64,000 bases of DNA from JAIEPX01 sp963725255 (GTDB taxonomy: Bacteria; Pseudomonadota; Gammaproteobacteria; JAIEPX01): assembly GCA_963725255.1 (NCBI GenBank), contig CAVRXV010000005.1, positions 434,001 to 498,000 of the forward strand, written 5' to 3'. Within the stretch, counting starts at the first letter, position 1. The number at the start of each line of letters is the position of its first letter. A model generated the notes under the pieces. That model saw only the letters and a list, made by a program, of their open reading frames with translations. It was not told where the DNA came from and did not search any database. The translations under genes and the position numbers were made by a program. Shown in pieces: positions 1 to 10,500 of the stretch.

Positions 1-168
1 TAAATAATCATCAACGGCTTCTTCAAAAGCTTTTTTAATACCAACTGCATTCGTGCCTTCGTATGAAACAAGAGCTCTTATGAATTCCAATTCCCCATAA
101 AAAATTAGAGCTTCAGAATCAAAATGAACTGAGCCATAATAATCTTTGTATTTCATAATGTCTTTCAT
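1..168 (-). CDS. hicB: HicB-family antitoxin, partial (runs off the left edge)
   Basis: The reverse strand from 168 reads M-K-D-I-M-K-Y-K-D-Y-Y-G-S-V and stays open for 56 codons to the window edge. Later residues G-I-K-K-A-F-E-E-A-V-D-D-Y match the N-terminal HicB fold, which usually starts with a short strand (YxGxV) and a helix ending in a VDDYL-like motif. HicB antitoxins bind and neutralise HicA and repress their own operon through a C-terminal DNA-binding domain, which would lie outside the window. The start overlaps the hicA stop in an ATGA tetranucleotide, so the two are translationally coupled in the toxin-first order typical of hicAB. Assignment rests on partner and motif. Confidence 0.8.
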   Translation of the reverse strand, partial: MKDIMKYKDYYGSVHFDSEALIFYGELEFIRALVSYEGTNAVGIKKAFEEAVDDYL

Positions 169-419
169 ATCTGCTCCCTTTCTCTCAATGCTTCAATCAT
201 TTGCTTTAACTGATATTCTTTTAACGTGGGTCTTGGATGTGGTTTGTGTAAACTGATCGGAGGATGTACCTCATGCACAAACCTGACTCTAGAACCACTG
301 GTTTTACCGGCCTGTGTTTCTTCATAGCCCAAACTATCCAAGAATCTTGTTAACTCTATCCAGCTAAAATCTTTGGGCTTAGATAGGAAACGTTTCATTA
401 GCTTGTCGCTTTGTGTCAT
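165..419 (-). CDS. hicA: HicA-family mRNA interferase toxin
   Basis: An 84-aa basic protein. HicA toxins are small dsRBD-fold RNases that cleave mRNAs and tmRNA using a catalytic histidine near the first strand and are held inactive by HicB. Here the core reads W-I-E-L-T-R-F-L-D-S-L-G-Y-E-E, then G-S-R-V-R-F and I-S-L-H-K-P-H-P, which corresponds to the HicA/YcfA beta-beta segment with an H-K-P-H strand. The expected histidine sits here (H-E-V-H-P and L-H-K-P-H) rather than in the usual GSH loop, where this protein has G-S-R; that is typical of the variant partnered with COG4226-type HicB. It overlaps hicB by 4 nt. An alternative start at residue 8 lacks a better ribosome site. Confidence 0.85.
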   Translation of the reverse strand: MTQSDKLMKRFLSKPKDFSWIELTRFLDSLGYEETQAGKTSGSRVRFVHEVHPPISLHKPHPRPTLKEYQLKQMIEALREREQI

Positions 420-452
420 GTTCTTGATTCTACCTGATCAAGCCTCAGCTAA

Positions 453-495
453 AGAATAGCATAGGCAGTTACATTAAGCAACTATATTTAGTTGC
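453..495 (-). promoter_or_regulatory. Probable hicAB promoter with overlapping inverted repeat
   Basis: On the minus strand a TTGCTT box (481-476) is followed after 17 nt by TATTCT (458-453), about 35 nt upstream of hicA. An 18-bp inverted repeat, GCAACT-6 nt-AGTTGC (478-495), overlaps the -35 side, a natural position for autorepression by HicB. Box matches are partial, so this is an inference from spacing and position. Confidence 0.4.
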
Positions 496-633
496 ATCTC
501 TTGGTCTATGTAGTATTGTAACGGGTCAGAATAAAATTAATATCCGTACTTGTAGGTGAATTAGTTAAACACTTGACCCATCATTGTGTTAGGAATTAGA
601 CTACAAATAGGTTTAAAAAGAGAGATTTAGGTC

Positions 634-1236
634 ATGTTGGATTGTAAATTGACCAGTGAATTTGCAGATGTTATGACAAAAATATTAATATCTTCATCTC
701 CAAAGAAACATCAAGTTATTTTGAATACATCGTGCTTTGATACTCCATTAGGACCTATGTTAGCGATCGCTGATGAAAAGGAATTGTACGTTTTAGAATT
801 CTTTGAGAGACGAGGATTACAGCGTGAAATTGAAAGACTTTGTCTTAAAAATAAATATGCAATAGTCTCTGGAAAAACTGATCCTATCACTTCTATTGAA
901 TCAGAAATAAAATCCTATTTTGCTGGAAAACTTCGAGAATTTAAAACCCCGTTTCATTTAATGGGGACACCATTTCAAAAACGAGTGTGGACTGAATTAT
1001 TGACAATTCCTTATGGTGAAACGCGTAGCTATCTGGAGCAAGCAAAAGCCATAAAAAAAGAAACTGCTTATAGAGCTGTTGCAAATGCTAATGGCGCTAA
1101 TCAACTTGCTATCATCATTCCTTGTCATCGTATTATCAATAATAATGGTAATCTTGGTGGCTATGGTGGTGGTATTGCCCGAAAACAATGGCTTCTTGAG
1201 CATGAAAAAAAGAATGTGCCTAAATTTTCTGCCTAA
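634..1236 (+). CDS. ogt: Methylated-DNA--protein-cysteine methyltransferase (Ogt / Ada C-terminal type)
   Basis: A suicide DNA-repair enzyme that transfers the methyl group from O6-methylguanine or O4-methylthymine to its own cysteine. The 200-aa protein has the N-terminal RNase-H-like domain followed by the DNA-binding domain: F-Q-K-R-V-W near residue 114, the I-P-Y-G-E-T turn near 125, the helix with R-A-V-A-N-A-N near 147, and the active site I-I-P-C-H-R with Cys164. The stretch before the cysteine and the G-N-L-G-G-Y-G-G-G loop are closer to the C-terminal half of Ada than to short Ogt proteins, but no Ada N-terminal zinc domain or AraC domain is present. The gene stands alone. The start is the first ATG, preceded by AGGTC only 3 nt upstream, so a start a few codons later is possible. 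Confidence 0.93.
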   Translation: MLDCKLTSEFADVMTKILISSSPKKHQVILNTSCFDTPLGPMLAIADEKELYVLEFFERRGLQREIERLCLKNKYAIVSGKTDPITSIESEIKSYFAGKLREFKTPFHLMGTPFQKRVWTELLTIPYGETRSYLEQAKAIKKETAYRAVANANGANQLAIIIPCHRIINNNGNLGGYGGGIARKQWLLEHEKKNVPKFSA

Positions 1237-1352
1237 TATACTTTTGATTTTTAAATATCACAGTGAAATGTGACAAGATATAAGAATTCTCCCACAACGA
1301 CTAGTGGAATCCACTTACAGAATACTATATTGACCCACATGGAGTGATTATT

Positions 1353-1413
1353 TAACCTGGAGATTCAGTATTATTGCGTTTCGCAGTAGATTGTTTATGC
1401 AATATCCAGGTTA
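1353..1413. repeat. Inverted repeat upstream of the luxR-like gene
   Basis: TAACCTGGA (1353-1361) is perfectly complementary to TCCAGGTTA (1405-1413), and inner ATTGC/GCAAT segments can extend the pairing. It lies 40 nt before the small LuxR-type gene, in the right place for an mRNA leader hairpin or an operator. No poly-T tract follows, so it is not a terminator. Confidence 0.5.
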
Positions 1414-1452
1414 GGGATATAACTGAGTTTAATTTTATTAGGAGAAAATAAT

Positions 1453-1647
1453 ATGTCAACACAACCTCAAGAACAGATCAATGATATCATGCTGACTCCC
1501 ACAGAGCGTAATTTTTTGAAATTAATGAACGAAGGAAAGACACCACAAGATATTGCAGGTCTGCTAGGTCTTTCTCGATTAACAGTGGATTTTCATCTTA
1601 AAAATATTATTCAAAAATTTAAAATTTCGACAGTAAGTGCTGAATAG
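1453..1647 (+). CDS. Small LuxR/GerE-type HTH protein
   Basis: A 64-aa protein that is almost nothing but a GerE helix-turn-helix. It has L-T-P-T-E-R-N-F-L near residue 15, the recognition region I-A-G-L-L-G-L-S-R-L-T-V-D-F-H-L-K-N-I, then Q-K-F-K-I. LuxR-family DNA-binding domains normally sit at the C-terminus of a longer regulator with a sensor or receiver domain; none is encoded upstream here. The last helix stops a few residues earlier than in typical GerE domains, so this could be a small stand-alone regulator, as in some Legionella relatives, or the remains of a larger gene. A good ribosome site (AGGAG, 8 nt upstream) supports translation. Confidence 0.75.
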   Translation: MSTQPQEQINDIMLTPTERNFLKLMNEGKTPQDIAGLLGLSRLTVDFHLKNIIQKFKISTVSAE

Positions 1648-1746
1648 TCAATACACTAAAGTGCCTCGTCAGGTGAGAGTTAGTTTTTTGGGGCAACGCC
1701 AATTATTGTGTGAACTTAACTTGACTCAATTGGGTTTGGTGCTCCT

Positions 1747-3501
1747 TTAACAGAAATAGTCACCTGGATTTTTAAATAACTCAGCTGGATCGTCAGATTG
1801 AAATGGGTTTGGCCCTATTTCCCGCTTGAATATACTATTAGATTTAAAAAAACGTAGATAGTTTAATACTTGTGAAGCATTAGGCCTATTGTAACTTTTA
1901 AAAGCAGTACAGCATTGTCCAAGCTTTTTGTATGGGTCTGGGGTATCGGTTGGATATGCATCAAGTTCACCAAGCCTAATTTTGGATATAGTTATATCTC
2001 GGTCTTTCCTAGAATAATCTTTAAATGGATAATCATGAGTGCAGATTTCAAACATTAGCATGCCAAATGAATATATATCGCTTGCTGTCGAATTTGCTGA
2101 TCCTTTTTCAAAAAGTTCTGGGGGCATCCATTTTACTGTACCGTGAGCTTCCACTGATGCTTTTGTTGGTAAGTTTGGCCAGAGAGGGTTTTTCTCTACT
2201 TCAATTGCTACGCCAAAATCGGCTAATTTAGCTTGATAATACTGATCCAATAAAATGTTGGGACTTTTAATATCACAATGGATTACCACGGGGTTACGAG
2301 TATGAAGATAATTCAATGCTGAAGCAATGTTATAAGCGAATTGAATTCTAACTGACCATAATATGGATTCTCTCGGTTGCGTTTTCAAAAATGTATTTAA
2401 TGCTTGATTAAGCATGAATTCCATTACCAAACTAGGTGGTTCTTCGAATAACACGCCGATTAATCTAACAATATCAGGTGAGTTAAGAGTTGAGAGCAAT
2501 TTTGCCTCTCTTTCGAAATCTTCCATTGTTTTTTTGGAATTATGAACATCTTTAAATTGCTTGATAGCAACGGGAAAATTTGTATTAGGAAATGATTCCT
2601 GAACCAAATGACCTGCAAATACTTTTCCAAATCCACCTTCACCTAGTGTTTCCCCAAAGCATAGTGATTTCAAAGGTATTGCCATAGTTTCAGGTAAAGA
2701 GGGGGTGGATACTTTAAAATGTGATCGTCGTGCTGAATATTTAATATAAGGCACATTGGATTCTATACTACTCGAATTCGTTTCCATTTTCCTTAATTCA
2801 TATTGAACTATTCTCAAATAGCGTTCGCATTCAGTAATCTCTACTTTAGCAACTTCACCATCTCCGAATCGTAACGTAAGTCTTTCAATACTTTTAAGAA
2901 GATGGTCTTTAGCAGACTCAAAATACTTTTTCTTAAAATAACACTGTGCTAATGGAAAGATTCTAGGGCCTCTCGGGGGGCCTAGATAGTGTGTTAGATT
3001 TTCAATAGCTTTATCGTAATCTCCCAAATGGTAATATGCTTGGCCTAGTTCTAGATAATCCTGATCTCTAGTTTCACCGGCATTTTTGATGGCATCCTGA
3101 ATTGCTTCGACTTGTTTTTGATAATCCCCAAGTAAAGAATACAAATGTCTTCTTCTTTCGTATACAAAACTTCTTACCGGATTTATTTTTAGTCGTCGAA
3201 GTTCAGATTGAATTTTAGTTGTATTAGTCCCTTGATCAGTAATAGATTGCTCAACAAATTTATTTTGAATGTCTGTGCTGTTGGAATCGAGTAACAAGAT
3301 AATATCTTTATCGACTTCTAGAAAAACCGCAGTATTTTTGGAAAATTTATGTTTGGATTGTAATATTTCAAATCGCAGGATATATAATTTTGGATTAAGA
3401 GGATCTTCTTCTATAGCCAGATCAATATTGATTAACGCTTTTTCAAAATCTTCAAACTTAAAACATTCCCAAGCCTTATCGTAAAAATGCTCTTTTTTCA
3501 A
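1747..3501 (-). CDS. TPR-repeat protein with C-terminal eukaryote-like protein kinase
   Basis: 584 aa in two parts. Residues about 5-210 are helical with TPR-like units (for example A-Y-Y-H-L-G-D-Y-D-K-A-I-E-N near 155). Residues about 280-550 are a complete protein kinase: glycine loop G-E-G-G-F-G-K-V (287-294), V-A-I-K with Lys314, H-C-D-I-K-S-P-N catalytic loop (408-415, Asp410), D-F-G at 428-430, and P-P-E (460-462) closing the activation segment. The HCDIKSPNILLD-type loop resembles TKL kinases of eukaryotes (for example amoebae) more than the HRDIKPxN loop of bacterial PknB enzymes, suggesting acquisition from a host. The start is TTG with AAAGGA 8 nt upstream. No signal peptide or membrane segment is visible, consistent with a translocated effector, but that is inference. 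All key catalytic residues are present. Confidence 0.88.
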   Translation of the reverse strand: MKKEHFYDKAWECFKFEDFEKALINIDLAIEEDPLNPKLYILRFEILQSKHKFSKNTAVFLEVDKDIILLLDSNSTDIQNKFVEQSITDQGTNTTKIQSELRRLKINPVRSFVYERRRHLYSLLGDYQKQVEAIQDAIKNAGETRDQDYLELGQAYYHLGDYDKAIENLTHYLGPPRGPRIFPLAQCYFKKKYFESAKDHLLKSIERLTLRFGDGEVAKVEITECERYLRIVQYELRKMETNSSSIESNVPYIKYSARRSHFKVSTPSLPETMAIPLKSLCFGETLGEGGFGKVFAGHLVQESFPNTNFPVAIKQFKDVHNSKKTMEDFEREAKLLSTLNSPDIVRLIGVLFEEPPSLVMEFMLNQALNTFLKTQPRESILWSVRIQFAYNIASALNYLHTRNPVVIHCDIKSPNILLDQYYQAKLADFGVAIEVEKNPLWPNLPTKASVEAHGTVKWMPPELFEKGSANSTASDIYSFGMLMFEICTHDYPFKDYSRKDRDITISKIRLGELDAYPTDTPDPYKKLGQCCTAFKSYNRPNASQVLNYLRFFKSNSIFKREIGPNPFQSDDPAELFKNPGDYFC

Positions 3502-3701
3502 ATTTTGATCCTTTCCTAAGCATAGGGTGTCTAATGACTAAGTAAGTCTATTTTGTTTCCTGGAGGTAAACAAGCTTGTGAAGTATGCTCCCTTACAGAC
3601 CCCCTTTAATTTTCCCGCTTTACAGGTAGTAATTGATTGAATCTTATGCTTAATTGTGGTATAAATCTGACTATAGAACCATAATCAGATGAGCCTAGAC
3701 T

Positions 3702-6700
3702 ATGAAAATGCTGGAAATCACCCCTCCCATTGTTGGTATGCAGCTCCCCGCAGATATTATACAAGTACTAGAAGAGTGCCTCAGCCTGCAGCATGAGCAA
3801 AATCTGAGTAGCTATGATAAGATTATTGGTCTGATTAATGTAACGATCAAGTATATCGGAAAAGAAGTCATCTTAGTTAATGAGACTGTCACACTATCTT
3901 GGCATCATGTCGAGCCTTATTTGAATCAGCATGTACCCGACGGGTCTGATCTGTATTATCTCATTGATCAATATTTTCACACGCTGTTTTCTAAGTCTCC
4001 CGTTGAGAATTCATCAGGCTTAACTACGCTTTTTTTCACGACAGAGCAGATTGCTGTAGCTTATGTTGATTTTTTAAGACCCATATTGCTGATAAGAAAT
4101 ACTGAATATCCTAAAGTGATTAATCGCGCAGGTGTTGTGTTAACAGAAGAACAGTTTTTCTTTTGTCGTGTTTATCTGAAAAATGAAAACGGAAAAATCG
4201 TTAGGCGAAATTTACGGTCAATACTCAATTACAACATGCTATTAAAAACCTTACGAGCGGATGAATTTGATTTTAGCCTTCAATTTATTTTGGGCATTAT
4301 TTCTGGTGAAAATGAAACAAGACGCTTGCAAAATCTGCGCCCATCTAACCGTCAACCTTACACGATTACTCCAGATGGTCGTGTTGTACCGAGGCTCAAT
4401 AAACAGCCGTTGTACACACCCGATGAAAAAAAAGGCTATTCTCAAAATCAATCATGTACGCTAATTGATGATTGGGCATTGAGCCCTGCCTTCGGCTTTA
4501 GCAAAGGTAGAAATTCAAAACTCTATGGTCTGATGACCGATGTTAATGATTCATTAGTTACCCGGCTAATGATAAATGATTCAGGTACCGTGTCGCGTAT
4601 ATTTGATTTTGACGATGCAGAGAGAGCTATGAATAGCCATGCCTATCGTTCCTATAAGGAAAATAAATTTTTTTCAAGAGATCGACTAGATGAATTTAAA
4701 TATAAAAACAAATTTATAAGACAGGAGAGAATGAGCACAAATGAAGTGCTAGCACGATTGCGGTTTAATCCTTATCGAAGCGTTGTGAGTATTTGCGCAG
4801 ATACTTTAGAGGCTAGGCTCCTAGCTTACGATTTTGCACAAGAACTACTTGAGCATTACGCGGAGTCTGTAGAAAAATCGGGAGCCACCTTAAATCCGGA
4901 TTTCAAAATACCCATTATTTTTTATCTCCAGAAAAACTCTCATAAGCATGAGATATCAGTATATACTGATGAGATGCGCCAAAGAGATCAAGCTGAGGCA
5001 TTGGCAATATACAACGATGTTGCACTTAGAAAGCAGTGCTATGTAAGTCGGAACTACGAATTTCTACTGGGTTTGCCAGAAATAACACTTGAAATTTTAA
5101 TGGAGCCCGTGAATATTGTTCCAATGGCACTTACCATGATGCGACGCGGGTATGTGCGAATGTTAACGCGATTGCTAAGAGTTTCGCGTTCCCACTCTCT
5201 TCGTGATGAGCTCGTTGATGCTCTGACAAAAAGTGGTTTTTTGGAACAAAATGACGTGGCGATTTCGCAGCTCATTTTGGCTGAACAATTTGATATTGCA
5301 GATCAGTTAATTGGTGCAACAAATTCCTCTATCGGACAATTACCGTATGGCAGTAGGTTGTTAGTTTCACATCTGCAAGATCGTGGAAATCCACGGCAAA
5401 TAAAATACGCCGTCCACGAAAACACGTTAAATTCGGCCGCGATAATGAAGAGTAAAAACTGGGTTCTCATTAAACTTTATCTCAAAGAGTTTTCCACACT
5501 TCCTCAGTCTTTTTTGGGGGAATTATTGCGCCTCGCTTGCATAACGGGTGAGCATAATACAGCAGATTTTTTATTAAAGAGAGGCGCGCCCAGAAATACT
5601 TTATCATTGCCGAAAGAAAATGGGGAGCTGCAGAAGGAAGCTAAAGAAATTGGTATCGCACCGATTAGCATTGCTGCCAACAATGAAGATTGGAAATTGG
5701 TATCGCTATTTGCTCAGTATCCTACGGATGCTGAGGATAGTTCGGAATATGGTTTTGCGCTGCTAAAATCGCTTCACCATCGTCAGCGTGAACTTGCAAA
5801 ATTATTATTACAGGCAGGTGCTAAACCAACATGGCGCGCGTCGGGTAGTCATAAAGGATATGAACTCAAATCTGCGTTATGGTATGCAATATTTCATGGT
5901 TTTAATGAGTTACTTCCTGAATTGATCGAACACGAAAAGTCTTATCAAGATGAATATTTTCTTCAGCGAACTGTGGAAGCATTGGAACTTGCTTACGACG
6001 AAGGCAATCAGCAAGCAATCACTATTCTTCAAGAAAACGGAGTGTCATTGAGCTTCATAGATCCTGACAATGTAGAATCAAGAATCTGTTTGCGAGTCTG
6101 CAATGCATTAGTGCTTGAAGGAGAACCTCAGGCTGAGAAACGTTTAGTGAGATATTGTCAACAACATCAATTGTTAGATAAAGAGTGTGATAAGATCACA
6201 AAATCACGAGGCTTTATATTTGGTTTATTTTCAGACAAATTAAAATCGCGCTCTGAAAATCTTATGATAAAAGGATTGCGAATAATATTACCTCATATTG
6301 TCTCAATCGCGTCTGAACTCTCAACTTCTGCGCAAGAAGAAGTTTTGAAATCTACGATGAAATGGCTATTACAATGTAAAGAAGCTTCACTGTTTGATTA
6401 TATCACTGATTCATTAACTACGGATGACACTCATAGTTACGGACGTATCATTATCAATGCCATATTAGAAAATCTCTCAAGAGATAATATTGAAATGGTT
6501 CGAAAGGTTATTCTCTCTCGTTTTAAGGGTCCTTGGAAAGAATTATGGGAAACATTGCTTAATGCCGCCCTAAATGACCTAAAGTCTATTAAGCATTGGA
6601 ATGAGCTAATTGATAATAAGGCTCTGCTTCTGTATGAACTTAGCCCAACGTTGCCAGAGGATCTCGTGGGTATTATTTTTGAATCGGCAGTTATTAGAAA

Positions 6701-7535
6701 GAAATTGAATATTGCAAGAGCGTTGTTGAATAGGGCTGACCTTAGTGATTTAACAAAAGATGATCTATTGCATCGATCGATTAGAAATTCATTTATCATA
6801 CCTGAGTGTTGGGCTCTATTAATGTTGAAAAAGAATTTTCACGTCACGGCTGCCCATGTAGAAAAAGCAGCTAGTTACTGTAAAATAGACGTTCTTCTAA
6901 AGATGCTTGATGCTGTTCAAAGAGAGAAATATTCTACAGCGGAGTATCAAAGAAGTTTCTTCTGCGTGTTCAGCTACTGTTTTCATTATCAGGAAAATAA
7001 AAAATTGAAGGTCATAAAAAAATTAATTGACATTGTTGGCTCTTCTATGATAATGAATTTCGCGCTGATTTATTTGTTAAAAGGTTTGATAAAAACAAAA
7101 AGTTACAAAGATCATTCTAATGATTTTCCCAACATTATCCGATATCGTGAAGAGAATAAATTAGATGAAGACCTTGTTTATTTCAGCTTAGAGAATTATC
7201 GTGATTCCATTGTGGTCCATAAAATAATGCTACAGGTACTCAACGATTATTTCAATAACGTTAGCACTCCTTCAAGGAAGCAGATCACCAATGAAACTTA
7301 TCATAAAATGATGGAATTAATAGGAAGCATGATTAAAGTAGATGAACAGTCTTCTCGGAGACATAATGACTTGTGGCGTGAAAACATAAATGAATCAAAT
7401 CTGTTACTTTATCGTTGGTTGCAGGAGCTCGAACAAACTCTGGTAAAGAATGACGATGACAAGCAATTCTTGGGCGGTATTTATTCGTGTACTGATGAAT
7501 ACGCCCCCCCATTTTATATTTCTTACGCCTACTAA
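3702..7535 (+). CDS. Giant ankyrin-like repeat protein A (paralogue of the next gene)
   Basis: A 1277-aa protein with no signal peptide. Residues about 110-450 align with residues about 25-345 of the convergent neighbour. Shared blocks include L-K-T-L-R-A-D-E (near 181), N-L-R-P, K-Q-P-L-Y, Y-S-Q-N-Q-S, N-E-V-L-A-R-L-R-F-N-P-Y-R (near 346) and Y-T-D-E-M. I do not recognise this domain. The remainder is alpha-helical with degenerate ankyrin-like units ending in L-L-K-R-G-A and L-L-Q-A-G-A. The base composition is like its surroundings and the frame is intact over 3.8 kb. A role as a secreted effector is plausible from size, repeats and lineage but is not shown by the sequence. The stop codon overlaps that of the convergent paralogue. 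Confidence 0.8.
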   Translation: MKMLEITPPIVGMQLPADIIQVLEECLSLQHEQNLSSYDKIIGLINVTIKYIGKEVILVNETVTLSWHHVEPYLNQHVPDGSDLYYLIDQYFHTLFSKSPVENSSGLTTLFFTTEQIAVAYVDFLRPILLIRNTEYPKVINRAGVVLTEEQFFFCRVYLKNENGKIVRRNLRSILNYNMLLKTLRADEFDFSLQFILGIISGENETRRLQNLRPSNRQPYTITPDGRVVPRLNKQPLYTPDEKKGYSQNQSCTLIDDWALSPAFGFSKGRNSKLYGLMTDVNDSLVTRLMINDSGTVSRIFDFDDAERAMNSHAYRSYKENKFFSRDRLDEFKYKNKFIRQERMSTNEVLARLRFNPYRSVVSICADTLEARLLAYDFAQELLEHYAESVEKSGATLNPDFKIPIIFYLQKNSHKHEISVYTDEMRQRDQAEALAIYNDVALRKQCYVSRNYEFLLGLPEITLEILMEPVNIVPMALTMMRRGYVRMLTRLLRVSRSHSLRDELVDALTKSGFLEQNDVAISQLILAEQFDIADQLIGATNSSIGQLPYGSRLLVSHLQDRGNPRQIKYAVHENTLNSAAIMKSKNWVLIKLYLKEFSTLPQSFLGELLRLACITGEHNTADFLLKRGAPRNTLSLPKENGELQKEAKEIGIAPISIAANNEDWKLVSLFAQYPTDAEDSSEYGFALLKSLHHRQRELAKLLLQAGAKPTWRASGSHKGYELKSALWYAIFHGFNELLPELIEHEKSYQDEYFLQRTVEALELAYDEGNQQAITILQENGVSLSFIDPDNVESRICLRVCNALVLEGEPQAEKRLVRYCQQHQLLDKECDKITKSRGFIFGLFSDKLKSRSENLMIKGLRIILPHIVSIASELSTSAQEEVLKSTMKWLLQCKEASLFDYITDSLTTDDTHSYGRIIINAILENLSRDNIEMVRKVILSRFKGPWKELWETLLNAALNDLKSIKHWNELIDNKALLLYELSPTLPEDLVGIIFESAVIRKKLNIARALLNRADLSDLTKDDLLHRSIRNSFIIPECWALLMLKKNFHVTAAHVEKAASYCKIDVLLKMLDAVQREKYSTAEYQRSFFCVFSYCFHYQENKKLKVIKKLIDIVGSSMIMNFALIYLLKGLIKTKSYKDHSNDFPNIIRYREENKLDEDLVYFSLENYRDSIVVHKIMLQVLNDYFNNVSTPSRKQITNETYHKMMELIGSMIKVDEQSSRRHNDLWRENINESNLLLYRWLQELEQTLVKNDDDKQFLGGIYSCTDEYAPPFYISYAY

Positions 7536-10500
7536 TTAAAGTATAGTTTACTGGGAAGGGCTTCTGAATTAATCGATAAATCAGGAGTGGTGCTCAGAAT
7601 TGATGACGCTGATTTCAAGTATTTTATCACAAGGTATGAAAAATCATCTTTGCGGTGATAGTTTTTAAAATGGTGAAAGCGAAAACGATTGATTTGATAA
7701 CTTACCGGATTAAAAGCTTGTTCCATAAGTTCTAAAATCTGGTCGAAGGTCCTATCAATGGTAGTTTGGTCAGGAATTTGGGTGAAAACCGTATCGGGGT
7801 TGCTGAAATAATTATTGAGAACGGTTAAGGCTCTATCAAAATCGGAAATAGGTTGACAAGAATCGGTATAATGACGGAAATCCGTAATTTTGGTACTTAG
7901 AAGATATGAAGAAAGAGAGTTTAAGTTTTCATATAATTTCAAAACGGGAACATCACCTGAAGAGCTGGAACCTCTATGGGTTTGAAAGATAGAGACTATA
8001 GAGATAAGAATAAGATGTTTGATAATATGCCTATTTATAAAGTGTGCGAGCAAGCTGATATGGCTCAATACAAAATCGGCATCAATATAGTTGTGTTTAT
8101 TTCTTTCTAGATATTCTTCACCAATAAAGCTGATTATGTGAAAGAAGTCAGGATAATATTTTGGATCTTGGTATTTTTTCTTATCAATGTGTTGTATGAT
8201 AAATTCGATTCTTTGCCTGCAGGCAAGGCCAGAGCCAATTCTGAACCCCACCTTTAAGTGTTCTATAGTGACAACTGCACCGTGATAGATCAGTAATTGA
8301 AATCGAGTATTTGCATATTGATCCACGGCTATAAATAAGGCATAGTCTAATTCTTCGGGGGTGAGATTGTGGTTATCAAGGATTTCACAGGCTAGTTTTT
8401 CACTGCCAAGATTGTCATAATAAAACTGTCCAAAATTAGTCTTCTGTTTCTCTAAGCAGTTATTTTCGCACTGATGTTCTGGCAAGGATCCCGACCAAAT
8501 ATTTCCTAAACTCAGTGTGGTCTTCCCATTCTTGGGACAGCAATTATTATCGCAATGATATCGTAAATTAGCCCCCAAATGTAAAAAAAGTAGCGCTTTT
8601 TCAAACTCCCTATTTTTAATAGAGAGATGTAAACCTACGTCGATCACTTTCTGCCAGTGCGGTATTCTTTCTATATCGTTAGCAATAAACTTGCCGAAAG
8701 ATGCAAGTGTTTCCTGATCTTGATCTGCCAGCATATAGACTACTTTTTCATACAAAGCATTTAAATCTGAAAGTGTAAAGCCCTCTGAAAATAAGTACGT
8801 AATATAAGTAAGTAAAAGATTTTCAGAAATCAAAAATGCTAGAACTCTCTCGAAAATAAAATTTAATTTATTATTAGAGAATTTCTTGATAACGATAGGG
8901 AAGTGCGGCATTAAGAAATCGAGATCAGATTTAATATTTCCGGGTGCGCACGATTGCAGTTTATATCGTCCAAAGTTATTCTGAATTCCCCGTTTAGCAA
9001 GTTCAAAATTATAACATAAAGTATCGATGAAACCGTACAAGATCAATTTCTGTATTTCTTCACTATTCTCAGTTTGAATGGGTATTTCAATGGATTCTTG
9101 AATGATGGCGGCAGACTCTTCAAAGTTTTTTACACAAGCAAGATCATAAGATAACATAAGGATATGTTGGAATTGTTGTGAAGAAGTATTTCGCCTTTCA
9201 AAGCGAATTAAATCACTAATCAAATCAACAAGATTAAAATTGAGATTGAGAGCTATAGTGAGGGGTGCTTCAAATACATTGACGTTTTCAGGCGGTTGTG
9301 CACCAACATCTATGAGCAATTTGACTAGACTAAATTGCATTAATTTTATGGCTTCTGGGACTGCCTTCCCGTAAATTATGAGGTCTGTTGGAGGCGCTAT
9401 AAAATCGCAAAAAATAGAAACCATGACCCAATCTTTGCGTTCGACAGAAATACTTAAAGCAGATGCGCCGTCCACGATTACAGAGCGGTCTGCTTTTCGT
9501 TTTAATAATTTTAGGGCTTGATTGTGGTTTTCTTGTTGGCAGGCAATATGTAGTAATTTTCCTAAAATTCTTTTATCAATATCAGGATATTTTTCTAGAA
9601 AAGTTTCAATATCTTTCCAAAACTTTCTGGTTGCTTTTACGGTCAATAGTATACTAAGTCCTACTAATTGCACTGGGGAGAGTGTGTCTTTGTCCAGTAT
9701 GATATCACAAAGATTGATATCTTGAAGAATCGTTTTTTCTGGTAAATTAAATCCAAATGTGACAATGAATTCAGATGTGAAAAGATCATTTTTACCGAGG
9801 TCAATATAAGCTATAGATAATAGGATATCAAATACTTTTCTTGTTATGTCATTGTCTTGATGTTTTAGAAGAAATTCTAAACCATATTCCAGAGATGAGT
9901 GGGTAGTCGAAAAGTTAATAAAGATACAGATCATTTCCCAGTCTTGTAATTGAGCTGCTTCTTCCAGTGACGTTTTGCCAACTATTTGTACAGATATATC
10001 TGCACCTGATCTCAATAAAAATTGAGCCATGACATGATTCTGTTGCGAGGTAGAAAAGAATAATAGCTCACCTAATATTTTTTTATCTAGATTGGGATAT
10101 TCTTTAACGCAATGTTTTACTGTACACCAGTGTCCGGCCTTAGCCGCGCTGAGTAATATTCTGTCTAATCCTACGAAATCGATCTGTCGTGGATTTCCGT
10201 ATTGTGCCAAATGGTGTTCTAGATTGTTTCCTCTAAAGTGAAGTTGTTGTATATCCGATTGAGTCTTATCAATTAAGTTTCTAGCGATTTTAAAAGCTTC
10301 AACAGAGATGAACTCAGAAATTAAAGAGGAATTCTGAGATATGTCATTTGATTTCAGTAGATGATCAATGACTATTTTTGTGACGCTGCTGCCCGCTATG
10401 TTAAATAATTTTATTAAAAGTGCTACTCTATTGGTTTTCAACAGATGCATGGCGACGTAGCTACCAGAAGAAACTGGGGCAAGAAGAATATCAGGCGAGA

